Part shown: positions 55,104 through 63,092 of the stretch, piece after piece
Layout of the letters: every line of letters begins with the position of its first letter
How positions within the stretch are numbered: position 1 is the stretch's first letter
Source of the DNA: Nocardioides kribbensis
GTDB lineage: Bacteria; Actinomycetota; Actinomycetes; Propionibacteriales; Nocardioidaceae
Assembly: GCF_015070375.1 (NCBI RefSeq)
Contig: NZ_JADCLL010000001.1
Coordinates: 498,501 to 562,500, forward strand
Direction of reading: 5' to 3'
DNA length: 64,000 nt
Notes under the pieces: model-generated
What the model saw: the letters and a program-made list of their open reading frames with translations, nothing else
Database searches by the model: none
Told to the model about the DNA's origin: nothing
Made by a program: the position numbers and the translations under genes

Positions 55104-56216
55104 ATGTCGCTCCCCCGCACGTCGCGCCCGACGGGCCGCCGCCCGCTGCCGGCGCTCGCCCTCGTCCTGACCGTCGTCGCGGCGGTGCTCCTGCCGGTCG
55201 CGGCCGGCACCGCCGCGGTCGGTGACGGCTCCGGCGTCGCGCGCACCGGGGCCGACCGCGTCGTGTCCCACCCGGTGCGCTTCGACCTGCGCAACCTCAA
55301 CGAGACCTCGGTGCCCTGCCTCGCCGACGGCGAGGCCTACGCCGTGCGCGCCCGTCTCGTCGGACCCCGGCGCGACGTGCTCGGCCAGACCGGCAGCACC
55401 CGGGTCAACGTCCTGGTGCACGACGCCGGCACCGGGTCGTGGTTCTGGCGCATGCCCGGACGACCCGCCCTCGACTACGCCGCGGCACTGGCCCGGCGCG
55501 GCGAGACCTCGCTGGTGCTCGACCGCCTCGGCTACGACGCCAGCCCGCTGCCCGACGGCGACGCCACCTGCCTCGGCGCCCAGGCGACCATGCTCCACCA
55601 GGTCGTGCAGCACCTGCGCAGCGGGCGCTTCGTCTTCACCGCGGGCCCGGTGGGGAGCACTCCCCTGCACGCCGCGAAGGTCGTCGTGCACGGCCACGGC
55701 ACCGGCGCCGCGATCGCCCAGCTCGAGGCGGCGGAGTTCACCGACGTCGACGGCCTGGTGCTGATGTCGTGGTCCGACACGGGCGCGACCCGTCGCGCCC
55801 TCGACGAGGCGGTGCGCCAGTCGTCGGCCTGCCTGGCGAGCGCCGGCGGCTACACGGCGTACGGCGCGAGCGCCCGCGACTTCCGCGACCTGCTGTTCTC
55901 CTCCGCGCCCGCCGCGGTCCAGCGCGCGGCCGCCGAGCGGCGCAACGCCGTGCCGTGCGGCGACGTCGCCAGCCTGGCCTCGGCGCTGGGCGCCTCCCTG
56001 GCCACGACCGACCGGATCGCGGAGCCCGTGCTCCTCCTCCACGGCAGCGAGGACCGGCGCTTCGACGCCGACTCCGCCGCGGCCCAGGCCGACCGGTTCT
56101 CCTCCAGCCCTGCGGTGGCGGTACGCACCGTCCGCGGCGCCGGCAGCGCCCTGCCCCTCGAGGCCCAGTCGGCGCAGGTGCAGCGCGCGGTCCTGCGCTG
56201 GCTCGCACGCCGCTGA
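55104..56216 (+). CDS. Secreted alpha/beta-hydrolase-fold protein lacking the catalytic triad
   Basis: A 370-aa protein with an Arg-rich Sec-type signal (RRPLPALALVLTVVAAVLLPVAA, cleavage near residue 38). The body follows the alpha/beta-hydrolase pattern (VNVLVHDAGTGSWFW, VVVHGHGTGAAIAQLEA, LLLHGSEDRRFD). The nucleophile elbow GxSxG reads GHGTG, so the Ser is missing, and the usual late His before the last helix reads SALPLE. The Asp-like residue is kept. It is therefore probably a binding protein or pseudoenzyme. Start ATG 55104 with an operator-like palindrome directly upstream. Confidence 0.72.
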   Translation: MSLPRTSRPTGRRPLPALALVLTVVAAVLLPVAAGTAAVGDGSGVARTGADRVVSHPVRFDLRNLNETSVPCLADGEAYAVRARLVGPRRDVLGQTGSTRVNVLVHDAGTGSWFWRMPGRPALDYAAALARRGETSLVLDRLGYDASPLPDGDATCLGAQATMLHQVVQHLRSGRFVFTAGPVGSTPLHAAKVVVHGHGTGAAIAQLEAAEFTDVDGLVLMSWSDTGATRRALDEAVRQSSACLASAGGYTAYGASARDFRDLLFSSAPAAVQRAAAERRNAVPCGDVASLASALGASLATTDRIAEPVLLLHGSEDRRFDADSAAAQADRFSSSPAVAVRTVRGAGSALPLEAQSAQVQRAVLRWLARR

Positions 56217-56230
56217 CAGGGCGCGCCGGA

Positions 56231-56755
56231 TCAGGCGCCGGCGGCCCGGGGGGCCGTGGGGTCGGCGCCCTCGGCGCTCTGCTCACGCGCGACGTAGTCC
56301 TCGATGTCGTCGATGTCGTCGGCGTTGCGGCGCACCACGGCGAGCAGGTCCGACATCGTCGCGACCTCCTCGACCTGCTCCTTGATGAACCACTGCATGA
56401 ACTGCTCGGAGGCGAAGTCGAACTCCTCGCGCGCGGTGCGCAGCAGCGCGTTGATCTGCTCGGTCACGCGACGCTCCTGCTCCAGGGCGAGGGCGACCGG
56501 CGCCACGACGTCGTCGAAGGTCGGCACGGGCGCGTCCACGCCGGGGATCGTCACCGGCGAGTCGGTGTCGAGGAGGTACTGCACCATCATCATGGCGTGC
56601 TCGCGCTCCTCGAGCGCCTGGCCGTAGAAGAACGCCGCCATCTGGGGCATCGTCTCGGCGTCGTAGTAGACCGCGCAGGCGAGGTACTGGTTGTGCGCGG
56701 CGAGCTCGTTGCCGATCTGGGCGTTGAGCTGCTCGACGAAACGGGCGGCGGGCAC
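56231..56755 (-). CDS. bfrB: Ferritin (BfrB-type)
   Basis: A 174-aa non-haem ferritin from GTG 56755 after a GGAGGCACC ribosome site. The ferroxidase residues align with mycobacterial BfrB offset by five: E17, E50, H53, E94, Q127 and E130. It forms a 24-mer that stores iron as ferric oxide. The Cys/Lys-rich small gene and an IdeR box lie directly upstream on the same strand, so iron-dependent control is likely. The name bfrB is by homology of the active site only. Confidence 0.94.
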   Translation of the reverse strand: MPAARFVEQLNAQIGNELAAHNQYLACAVYYDAETMPQMAAFFYGQALEEREHAMMMVQYLLDTDSPVTIPGVDAPVPTFDDVVAPVALALEQERRVTEQINALLRTAREEFDFASEQFMQWFIKEQVEEVATMSDLLAVVRRNADDIDDIEDYVAREQSAEGADPTAPRAAGA

Positions 56756-56813
56756 GGTGCCTCCTGGCGGGCGCGGGACGGACGGACGACGTGGCCGCGG
56801 GGCGTGAGGAGGG

Positions 56814-57020
56814 TCAGGCCGCCTTCGCGAGCTTCTTCTTGCTGACCTTCTTGCCGTCGACCCTGACCAGCTCGCGACGCTTGACCGTATACCCCTCGGG
56901 CAGGGTGCCCTCCTTGAGCATCCGCAGCGGGCAGCGCCCGCACTTGGACTTGGAGACGCAGCACTTGGTCTTGGGCAGCTTGGCGACCTTCGCGCCCTTG
57001 CCCTTCGCCTTCTTGCTCAC
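56814..57020 (-). CDS. Cys- and Lys-rich small protein, 68 aa
   Basis: A 68-aa protein from GTG 57020 (MSKKAKGKGAKVAK). It has four cysteines in CC-x5-C-x2-C (C20, C21, C27, C30), followed by PLRMLKEGTLPEGY and a Lys-rich tail (KKVSKKKLAKAA), predicted pI very high. The pattern looks like a small zinc- or iron-binding protein, perhaps with nucleic-acid contact. It lies 58 bases upstream of ferritin on the same strand behind an IdeR box, suggesting an iron-homeostasis role. No named family is recognised. Confidence 0.8.
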   Translation of the reverse strand: MSKKAKGKGAKVAKLPKTKCCVSKSKCGRCPLRMLKEGTLPEGYTVKRRELVRVDGKKVSKKKLAKAA

Positions 57021-57041
57021 GACGACCACGCTAGCACGAGG

Positions 57042-57060
57042 TGAGGGTAGCCTCACCTCA
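57042..57060. promoter_or_regulatory. IdeR/DtxR-type iron box upstream of the Cys-rich gene and ferritin
   Basis: TGAGGGTAGCCTCACCTCA matches 15 of 19 positions of TTAGGTTAGGCTAACCTAA. It begins 22 bases upstream of GTG 57020. A TGCTAG hexamer on the minus strand between the box and the start is a plausible -10, placing the box over the -35 region. Confidence 0.75.
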
Positions 57061-57073
57061 TCTCGCCGGGCGG

Positions 57074-59086
57074 TCAGCCGAGCCCGTGGGCCTCGCGGAT
57101 CACGTCGACGATGCCGCCCATGATCTCGGTGAGACCGAAGTCCTTCGGCGTGTAGACCGCGGCCACGCCCAGCTCGCGCAGGCGGCGGCCGTCGGAGTCG
57201 GGGATGATCCCGCCGACGATGACGGGCACGTCGTCGACGCCGGCCTCGCGCAGCCCGTCGAGCACGGCCGGCACCAGCTCCATGTGCGAGCCGGAGAGGA
57301 TCGAGAGGCCCACGCAGTGGACGTCCTCGGCCACGGCCGCCGACACGATCTGCTCGGGGGTCAGCCGGATGCCCTGGTAGACGACCTCGAAGCCCGCGTC
57401 CCGGGCGCGCACGGCGACCTGCTCCGCGCCGTTGGAGTGGCCGTCGAGCCCCGGCTTGCCGACGAGCAGGCGCAGGCGCCCGCCCAGCTCCTCGCCCGTG
57501 GCCCGCACCCGGTCGCGCACGGTCGACAGCTCCGTGCCGGCCTCGGCCGCACCGACCGCGCCGCTCACGCCGGTGGGGGCCCGGAACTCGCCGAAGACCT
57601 CGCGCAGCGTGCCGGCCCACTCCCCCGTGGTCGCCCCGGCGCGGGCGGCGGCCAGGGTGGCCGGCATGAGGTTCTCGTCGGTCTTGGCCGTGGCGGCCAG
57701 GGCGGCCAGCGCCTCGGCCACCGCCGTCTCGTCGCGCTCGGCCTTCCAGGCCTCGACCGAGGCCCGCGCCGACTGCTCGGCCTGGGGGTCGGCGGCCATG
57801 ATGGCGCCGTCGAGGTCGGCGGTGAGGGGCGAGGGCTCGGTGGTCTCGTAGACGTTGACGCCGACGATCTTCTCCTCGCCGTTCTCGATGCGCCCGCGGC
57901 GGGCCGCGTGGGCCGAGACCAGCTCCTGCTTCATGTAGCCCGACTCGACCGCGGCGATCGCCCCGCCCATGGCCTGCACGCGGTCGATCTCGGCACGGGC
58001 GCTGGCGACGAGCTCGGCCACCTTGGCCTCGATGACGTGGGAGCCGTCGAAGATGTCGTCGTACTCCAGCAGGTCGGACTCGAAGGCCAGCACCTGCTGC
58101 AGCCGCAGCGACCACTGCTGGTCCCACGGGCGCGGGAGGCCGAGGGCCTCGTTCCAGGCCGGGAGCTGCAGGGCGCGGGCGCGGGCGTTCTTCGACAGCG
58201 TCACCCCGAGCATCTCCAGCACGATGCGCTGCACGTTGTTCTCGGGCTGGGCCTCGGTCAGGCCGAGGGAGTTGACCTGCACGCCGTAGCGGAAGCGGCG
58301 CATCTTGGGGTCCTCGACGCCGTAGCGCTCACGGGTGATCTCGTCCCAGAGCTCGACGAAGGCCCGCATCTTGCAGGTCTCCTCGATGAAGCGCACCCCG
58401 GCGTTGACGAAGAAGGAGATCCGGCCGACGACCTTGCCGAAGTCGGCCTCCGAGACCTGGCCCGACTCCTTGACCTGGTCGAGCACCGCGATCGCGGTGC
58501 ACAGCGCGTAGGCCAGCTCTTGGGTCGGCGTCGCGCCGGCCTCCTGGAGGTGGTAGCTGCAGATGTTGATCGGGTTCCACTTGGGGATCTGGTGGACCGT
58601 GTAGGCGATCATGTCGCTGATCAGGCGCAGCGAGTGCTCGGGCGGGAACACGTAGGTGCCCCGCGAGAGGTACTCCTTGATGATGTCGTTCTGCGTCGTG
58701 CCGGCCAGCTGCGCCGCGACGTCCTCGGGGGTGACCTCACCACCGGGCGCCGCGCCGGCCTGCTCCTCGGCCACGACCTGGTACATCGCCAGCAGCCACA
58801 TCGCGGTGGCGTTGATGGTCATGGAGGTGTTCATCGAGGTCAGCGGGATGTCTCGGAAGAGCTTGCGCATCTCGCCGAGGTGCGGCACCGGCACGCCGAC
58901 CTTGCCGACCTCGCCTCGGGCCATGACCGAGTCGGGGTCGTAGCCGGTCTGGGTCGGCAGGTCGAAGGCGACCGAGAGCCCGGTCTGCCCCTTGGCCAGG
59001 TTGGTGCGGTAGAGCGCGTTGGAGGCCGTGGCGGTGGAGTGCCCGGCGTAGGTGCGCATCACCCAGGGCTTGTCCTTCTCGGTCAT
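57074..59086 (-). CDS. meaA: MeaA-type mutase (ethylmalonyl-CoA mutase)
   Basis: A 670-aa adenosylcobalamin-dependent mutase in one polypeptide: TIM-barrel catalytic part (RTYAGHSTATASNALYRTNL, LSVAFDLPTQTGYDPD, TQNDIIKEYLSRGTYVFPP) and a C-terminal B12-binding domain with the D-x-H-x-x-G motif (GLDGHSNG, near 555). Length and the RGTYVFPP sequence fit MeaA, not the two-subunit methylmalonyl-CoA mutase, so ethylmalonyl-CoA to methylsuccinyl-CoA is expected. ATG 59086 is used. The adenosyltransferase, MeaB and epimerase that support it are in the window. Confidence 0.92.
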   Translation of the reverse strand: MTEKDKPWVMRTYAGHSTATASNALYRTNLAKGQTGLSVAFDLPTQTGYDPDSVMARGEVGKVGVPVPHLGEMRKLFRDIPLTSMNTSMTINATAMWLLAMYQVVAEEQAGAAPGGEVTPEDVAAQLAGTTQNDIIKEYLSRGTYVFPPEHSLRLISDMIAYTVHQIPKWNPINICSYHLQEAGATPTQELAYALCTAIAVLDQVKESGQVSEADFGKVVGRISFFVNAGVRFIEETCKMRAFVELWDEITRERYGVEDPKMRRFRYGVQVNSLGLTEAQPENNVQRIVLEMLGVTLSKNARARALQLPAWNEALGLPRPWDQQWSLRLQQVLAFESDLLEYDDIFDGSHVIEAKVAELVASARAEIDRVQAMGGAIAAVESGYMKQELVSAHAARRGRIENGEEKIVGVNVYETTEPSPLTADLDGAIMAADPQAEQSARASVEAWKAERDETAVAEALAALAATAKTDENLMPATLAAARAGATTGEWAGTLREVFGEFRAPTGVSGAVGAAEAGTELSTVRDRVRATGEELGGRLRLLVGKPGLDGHSNGAEQVAVRARDAGFEVVYQGIRLTPEQIVSAAVAEDVHCVGLSILSGSHMELVPAVLDGLREAGVDDVPVIVGGIIPDSDGRRLRELGVAAVYTPKDFGLTEIMGGIVDVIREAHGLG

Positions 59087-59107
59087 GGACTGAGGGTAGG
59101 GCGAGAT

Positions 59108-59121
59108 CTACCGCTTGGTAA
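59108..59121. promoter_or_regulatory. TTAC-N6-GTAG motif upstream of the mutase
   Basis: On the minus strand CCGG-TTAC-caagcg-GTAG, 22-35 bases before the mutase ATG. The first eight bases equal the ccrA copy. Confidence 0.5.
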
Positions 59122-59176
59122 CCGGCGTCCGGTGTGGCACATGTGACACCCGCCACCGCCGGGGGCGGCCCCCGCC

Positions 59177-59476
59177 TCAGGCCGTGACGCGGTCGAGGTC
59201 GACGACGCGGATCAGGTGGGAGAGGTGCAGCAGCCGTCGTACGGCGGGCCCCGCGCCCCGCAGCACGAGGTGGTGGCCCTCGATCGAGGCCTGCCGGGTG
59301 GCGAAGGCGAGCACCTTCAGCGCCGTCACGTCGACGGTGTCGACGTCGGTGAGGTCGACGACCACCTGGCCGTGGGCGTCGAGGTGGTCGTAGAGCGCCG
59401 TGCGCACCCGGAAGGTGCTCCGCACGTCGAAGTCGCCGTGCAGCGCCAGCGTGGGTCCGTCGGTGGTGATGTCCAT
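59177..59476 (-). CDS. STAS-domain anti-sigma-factor antagonist-like protein
   Basis: A 99-aa STAS domain with the strand-loop-helix VVDLTDVDTVDVTALKVLAF. The residue at the usual phosphorylated Ser of SpoIIAA-type antagonists is T in DVTALKV, so phospho-control is possible. No partner kinase or sigma factor is adjacent. A GC-rich hairpin (59160-59174) just after the stop may end its transcript before the mutase promoter. Confidence 0.87.
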   Translation of the reverse strand: MDITTDGPTLALHGDFDVRSTFRVRTALYDHLDAHGQVVVDLTDVDTVDVTALKVLAFATRQASIEGHHLVLRGAGPAVRRLLHLSHLIRVVDLDRVTA

Positions 59477-59600
59477 CGTCGCCCTGCCTCCCGAGCCGCG
59501 GCGCCGCCGTCGGCGCCGCTGTCACCTACCTTGACGCCTCCGGCGGGCGTCCGGTTGCACCGATCGGGTGACTTTCTGCGACGTGTCGGTAGGTGAAGCC

Positions 59601-60197
59601 TCAACCGGAGGCGGCCGCGGACCCCGACGCACGGTCCTGGACCACCGCGAGGGCCCCCGTGGCGAGGCCGATGAGGGCCATGCCCGCGACGCCCTCCGGG
59701 GCGAAGATGTGCCCGATGTGCACGAGGTAGGCACCCGGCAGGAGCACGAGGCCCACCAGCGCGGGCACCCGCAGCCGCGCCAGCTGGTCGGCCGCGAGCA
59801 CCGCCACGCACGCCAGCAGGGCCCACGACCCGATCTCGCCCAGCGGCGTGCCGATGCGGAACATCAGGCTCACCGCGGGCGGGCGGGGCACGCCGGGCCC
59901 GAGCTCGTGGGTCACCCAGCCGGCGCCGATGCCGCTGATCACGTCGAGCGCGGAGTAGAAGGTGGCGTAGACGTAGGCCGTCAGCCGCACCACCCACGAC
60001 ACCGGGTCGCGCCGGCCCCGCACGAGGGCGGCGAGCGCGGCGCCAACGAGGGGGAAGACCAGCAGCCCGGGCACGTGCAGCGCGAACCAGCGCCACGAGG
60101 TGTCGTAGCTGAGACCGTGGGGGTGGAAGAGCCCGGCCACCGCCAGCACGAGCCCGGGCAGGGCGAGCAGCAGGGGCCAGGTCACGCGACGACTCAT
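59601..60197 (-). CDS. Multispan membrane protein, 198 aa
   Basis: A 198-aa protein from ATG 60197 with about six hydrophobic helices and conserved polar breaks (LFHPHGLSYDTSWRWFALHVPG, YATFYSALDVISGIGAGWV, GAYLVHIGHIFAPEG). His and Asp residues inside helices could bind a metal or a haem. No family recognised. It is divergent from the adenosyltransferase gene with 93 bases between. Confidence 0.72.
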   Translation of the reverse strand: MSRRVTWPLLLALPGLVLAVAGLFHPHGLSYDTSWRWFALHVPGLLVFPLVGAALAALVRGRRDPVSWVVRLTAYVYATFYSALDVISGIGAGWVTHELGPGVPRPPAVSLMFRIGTPLGEIGSWALLACVAVLAADQLARLRVPALVGLVLLPGAYLVHIGHIFAPEGVAGMALIGLATGALAVVQDRASGSAAASG

Positions 60198-60290
60198 GCC
60201 TGCGAACCTAGCCGGGCCCAGGTCGGACCGGCGCGCCCGAGGAGGCGCCGGGCGGGCCGAGGGGGCCGAGGGGGCCGATAGGCTCGCTCC

Positions 60291-60866
60291 ATGGTCAACC
60301 TCACCCGGATCTACACCCGCACCGGCGACGCCGGCGAGACCCGCCTGGGGGACATGAGCCTCACCTCCAAGAACGACCCCCGGCTCCACGCCTACGCCGA
60401 CGTCGACGAGGCCAACGCCACCATCGGCGTCGCCGTGGCCCGCGGCGGTCTCGAGGACGACGTGGTCGCCCTGCTGACCCGGATCCAGAACGACCTCTTC
60501 GACGTCGGGGCCGACTTCTGCACCCCGGTCGTGGCCGACCCCGAGTTCCCGCCGCTGCGCATCGAGCAGGACTACGTCGACCGCCTCGAGCAGTGGTGCG
60601 ACGCCTACAACGCCGACCTGCCCGCCCTGCGGTCCTTCATCCTCAACGGGGGCACCGAGGGAGCAGCCCAGCTCCACGTCGCCCGCACCGTCGTCCGTCG
60701 CGCCGAGCGCTCCGCCTGGGCCGCCTGGTCCGAGCACAGCGAGACCATGAACAAGGTCGCCATCACCTACCTCAACCGGCTCTCCGACCTGCTGTTCATC
60801 CTGGCCCGCCACGCCAACCGCCACCAGGGCGACGTGCTCTGGGTGCCCGGGGGCGAGCGTGGCTGA
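60291..60866 (+). CDS. pduO: PduO-type ATP:cob(I)alamin adenosyltransferase
   Basis: A 191-aa enzyme that makes adenosylcobalamin from ATP and cob(I)alamin. It shows the N-terminal TRTGDAGETRLGDMSLTSKNDPR nucleotide motif (TGDxG plus S-K/R-DP), the DEANATIGVA helix and the C-terminal RAERSAWAA plus YLNRLSDLLFILAR region. It provides cofactor to the MeaA-type mutase. Its stop overlaps the next gene by eight bases. Confidence 0.95.
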   Translation: MVNLTRIYTRTGDAGETRLGDMSLTSKNDPRLHAYADVDEANATIGVAVARGGLEDDVVALLTRIQNDLFDVGADFCTPVVADPEFPPLRIEQDYVDRLEQWCDAYNADLPALRSFILNGGTEGAAQLHVARTVVRRAERSAWAAWSEHSETMNKVAITYLNRLSDLLFILARHANRHQGDVLWVPGGERG

Positions 60867-61659
60867 GCTGTCCCCCGACCGCTTCTGGTCCCTGGTCGAC
60901 CTGCTCGGCGGTCGCGTCGACGCCGCGGGCGTGGCCCGCCTCGAGGAGGCGCTGCTCGCCGCCGACGTCGAGGAGACGCTGGGCTTCGCCGACGAGCTGG
61001 ACGCCCTGGTCAGCGAGCTGGTGGTGAGGTGCACCGTCGTGCTCGACCCCGACGCGCAGCGCGTCGAGGTGCCCGACGAGGTCGCCGAGCCGGCCGAGCT
61101 CGTCGCCGCCGCGGTGGTCGCGGCGGGCCGCGGCACCCACGACCGGGTGCTCGCCGCCGGGCAGCCCCTGTCCTCGCGCGAGTGGGCGTGGCGCGAGGCC
61201 GCCCTCCTGCTCGAGGCGGGCATGGGCGACGAGCGCCTCGACGACCTCGCGGGCCCCGACGTGCTGCTGCAGTGGCGCACGACGCAGGTGCCCGACCGCG
61301 TCGACACCGACTGGGACGCCGATGCGCTCGGCGGGCTCGACCTCGGCGTCGACCCGACGCTCGGCGTGGTGCTGGCGCGCGACCCCGACCTCGAGGAAGC
61401 CCTGCTCCGGCTGCAGGCCGACCCGGAGTACCAGCGCCGCCGGGCCCTGATCGAGGACATCAACCTCCACCTGGTGGTGTCCGAGGTGGCCGAGCCCGAG
61501 CTCACCGCCTGGCCCGCGCCCGAGGCCGTCGAGCACGCCGTGCTCGAGGTGCCCGTCGGCACCTTCCCCCTCGACGGCTCAGCGCGCACCGACACCTACC
61601 TCGACCTCGTGGTCACCCTCGTCGTCTCGGTGCAGGAGCAGCTGGGCGACCCGGCCTAG
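60859..61659 (+). CDS. DUF4240-like hypothetical protein, 266 aa
   Basis: The start is GTG 60859, inside the pduO 3' end. The N-terminal FWSLVDLL and the following helices resemble DUF4240 (FWxLI... then an LL-GxxD region), but the match is partial. The sequence is acidic and soluble, with no Cys cluster or signal. It is cotranslated with pduO, but no link with cobalamin is visible. Its TAG stop shares the CTAG tetranucleotide with the convergent zinc-ribbon gene. Confidence 0.65.
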   Translation: MAELSPDRFWSLVDLLGGRVDAAGVARLEEALLAADVEETLGFADELDALVSELVVRCTVVLDPDAQRVEVPDEVAEPAELVAAAVVAAGRGTHDRVLAAGQPLSSREWAWREAALLLEAGMGDERLDDLAGPDVLLQWRTTQVPDRVDTDWDADALGGLDLGVDPTLGVVLARDPDLEEALLRLQADPEYQRRRALIEDINLHLVVSEVAEPELTAWPAPEAVEHAVLEVPVGTFPLDGSARTDTYLDLVVTLVVSVQEQLGDPA

Positions 61660-61799
61660 CCGCGCGGCGCGCCGGCGCCGGGCTCCCCCGTGCACCGGCA
61701 CTCCTCGCGCTGGAGCCACCAGCCGTTGCGCACCACCGCGGTGTGGGTGCAGGTCATGCCGTGCCAGTCGTGGCGGCAGCTGTCGCAGACGAGGCTCAT
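61656..61799 (-). CDS. Cys-rich small protein, 47 aa (zinc-ribbon-like)
   Basis: From ATG 61799 after a GGGAG site. The sequence MSLVCDSCRHDWHGMTCTHTAVV has C-x2-C, a HxxxxCxH-like set and a later EECRC, so metal binding is likely. A longer frame to 61868 lacks a ribosome site. Short proteins of this kind occur in Nocardioidaceae, function unknown. It is convergent with the DUF4240-like gene. Confidence 0.6.
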   Translation of the reverse strand: MSLVCDSCRHDWHGMTCTHTAVVRNGWWLQREECRCTGEPGAGAPRG

Positions 61800-61913
61800 G
61801 GTCACTCCCGGGGGGACGTCGAGACGGGGCGAGGGGCAGGCCGAGATCCTGTCCTCCGCCCTCTCCAACCGGGCAGGTGGCCCCTGGTCACGCAGCGGTG
61901 GCAGCGACCTCGC

Positions 61914-63092
61914 TCACACCGCGCGCTCCCGGGTGGCGAGCACGGCCACGGCCGCGGGCACCATCAGCACCGCCACCACGAGCAGGGAGTGCAGCGTCCC
62001 GACCACGTCGGCCAGCTGGCCGAGCAGCGGGGGTCCGGCGAGGAACGCGCCGTAGCCGATCGTCGAGACCACGCTCACCCGAGCCGCCGCCCGGGCGGGG
62101 TCGTCGGCGGCCGCGCTCATCCCGACGGGGAAGCCGAGGGAGGCGCCCAGGCCCCACACCACGATGCCCAGGGCGACCAGGGGCAGCGGCTCGGCGAGCA
62201 CGGTCAGCAGGGTCCCTGCGCCCGCCGCCGCAGCGCTCGCCCACAGGACCCGGCTGCGACCGAAGCGGTCGAGCAGCGACGTGCCCAGCAGCCGCCCCGC
62301 GGTCATGGCGGTGACGAACGTCGCGAAGCCGGCGACTCCCAGCCACCGCGGCACGTCGTGGCCGTCGATGAGGGCCAGGGCGAGCCAGTCGTTGGCCGTG
62401 CCCTCCACCATGGCGAAGGCCAGCACCATGACCCCCAGGGCCAGGGTGCGGGGCTCCGACCACGCCGTGCGCGGCCGCCCCTCGCCGCGCGCAGAGGGGG
62501 CCTCGGGAGGCAGGAACGCGGACGCTCCGCGCACGGCCAGCACGACGGCCACGACCACGACCGCCCCGAGGTGCACCGGCATCGCGACGCCGAGGCCGCT
62601 CATCGGGATGCCGAGCACGGCGCCGCCGATGGTGCCGAGGCTGAAGCCGGCGTGGAAGCGCGGCATGACCGTGCGCGCCAGGCGACGCTCGACCTCGGCG
62701 GCCTCGACGTTCATGGAGACGTCCCAGACGCCGATGCCGACACCGTGCACGAAGAGGCCCACCGCCGCGACGGGCACCGACTCGAGCCAGAACGCCCCGC
62801 ACGCGGCGAGCAGCAGCCCCGTGCCGTCGACCAGGGCACCGGCGCGCAGCACGGCGCCGGGGCTCCAGCGCCCGATGAGCCACCCGGTGCTGGGCAGGGC
62901 GAGCACGGACCCCGCCGCGATCGCCAGCAGGAGCAGGCCGAGGTCGCCGTTGCCGAGGTCGAGGCGCGAGCGCAGGTCGGGGATGCGGGAGACGAGCGAG
63001 GCGAAGAGGAAGCCGTTGAGGGCGAAGCTGAGACCGACGGCGTTGCGGGCACGACGCACGGTGGGGTCGGCCGGGATCGTCGTGGTCGTCAC
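61914..63092 (-). CDS. MFS transporter
   Basis: A 392-aa major-facilitator protein with about 12 helices starting at GTG 63092 (overlap GTGA with the DUF2550 stop). Motif-A-like stretch GWLIGRWSPGAVLRAG after helix 2 and RLLGTSLLDRFGRSRVL in the second half are seen. It resembles the Fsr/YbjJ-like exporter subgroup. The substrate is unknown. Its frame continues far upstream without a real start; the 534-codon open frame is a GC artefact. Confidence 0.85.
   Translation of the reverse strand: MTTTTIPADPTVRRARNAVGLSFALNGFLFASLVSRIPDLRSRLDLGNGDLGLLLLAIAAGSVLALPSTGWLIGRWSPGAVLRAGALVDGTGLLLAACGAFWLESVPVAAVGLFVHGVGIGVWDVSMNVEAAEVERRLARTVMPRFHAGFSLGTIGGAVLGIPMSGLGVAMPVHLGAVVVVAVVLAVRGASAFLPPEAPSARGEGRPRTAWSEPRTLALGVMVLAFAMVEGTANDWLALALIDGHDVPRWLGVAGFATFVTAMTAGRLLGTSLLDRFGRSRVLWASAAAAGAGTLLTVLAEPLPLVALGIVVWGLGASLGFPVGMSAAADDPARAAARVSVVSTIGYGAFLAGPPLLGQLADVVGTLHSLLVVAVLMVPAAVAVLATRERAV

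Noticed and set aside
56814..58127. A 437-codon protein ending in the Cys-rich small gene
   Set aside because: The upstream part is antisense-type low-complexity sequence over the mutase gene; an iron box and a promoter-like hexamer lie between, so the small gene starts at 57020.
59087..60290. A cobalamin riboswitch for the mutase or adenosyltransferase
   Set aside because: The upstream regions are 90-93 bases, too short for the about 200-base element, and no B12-box-like sequence is seen.
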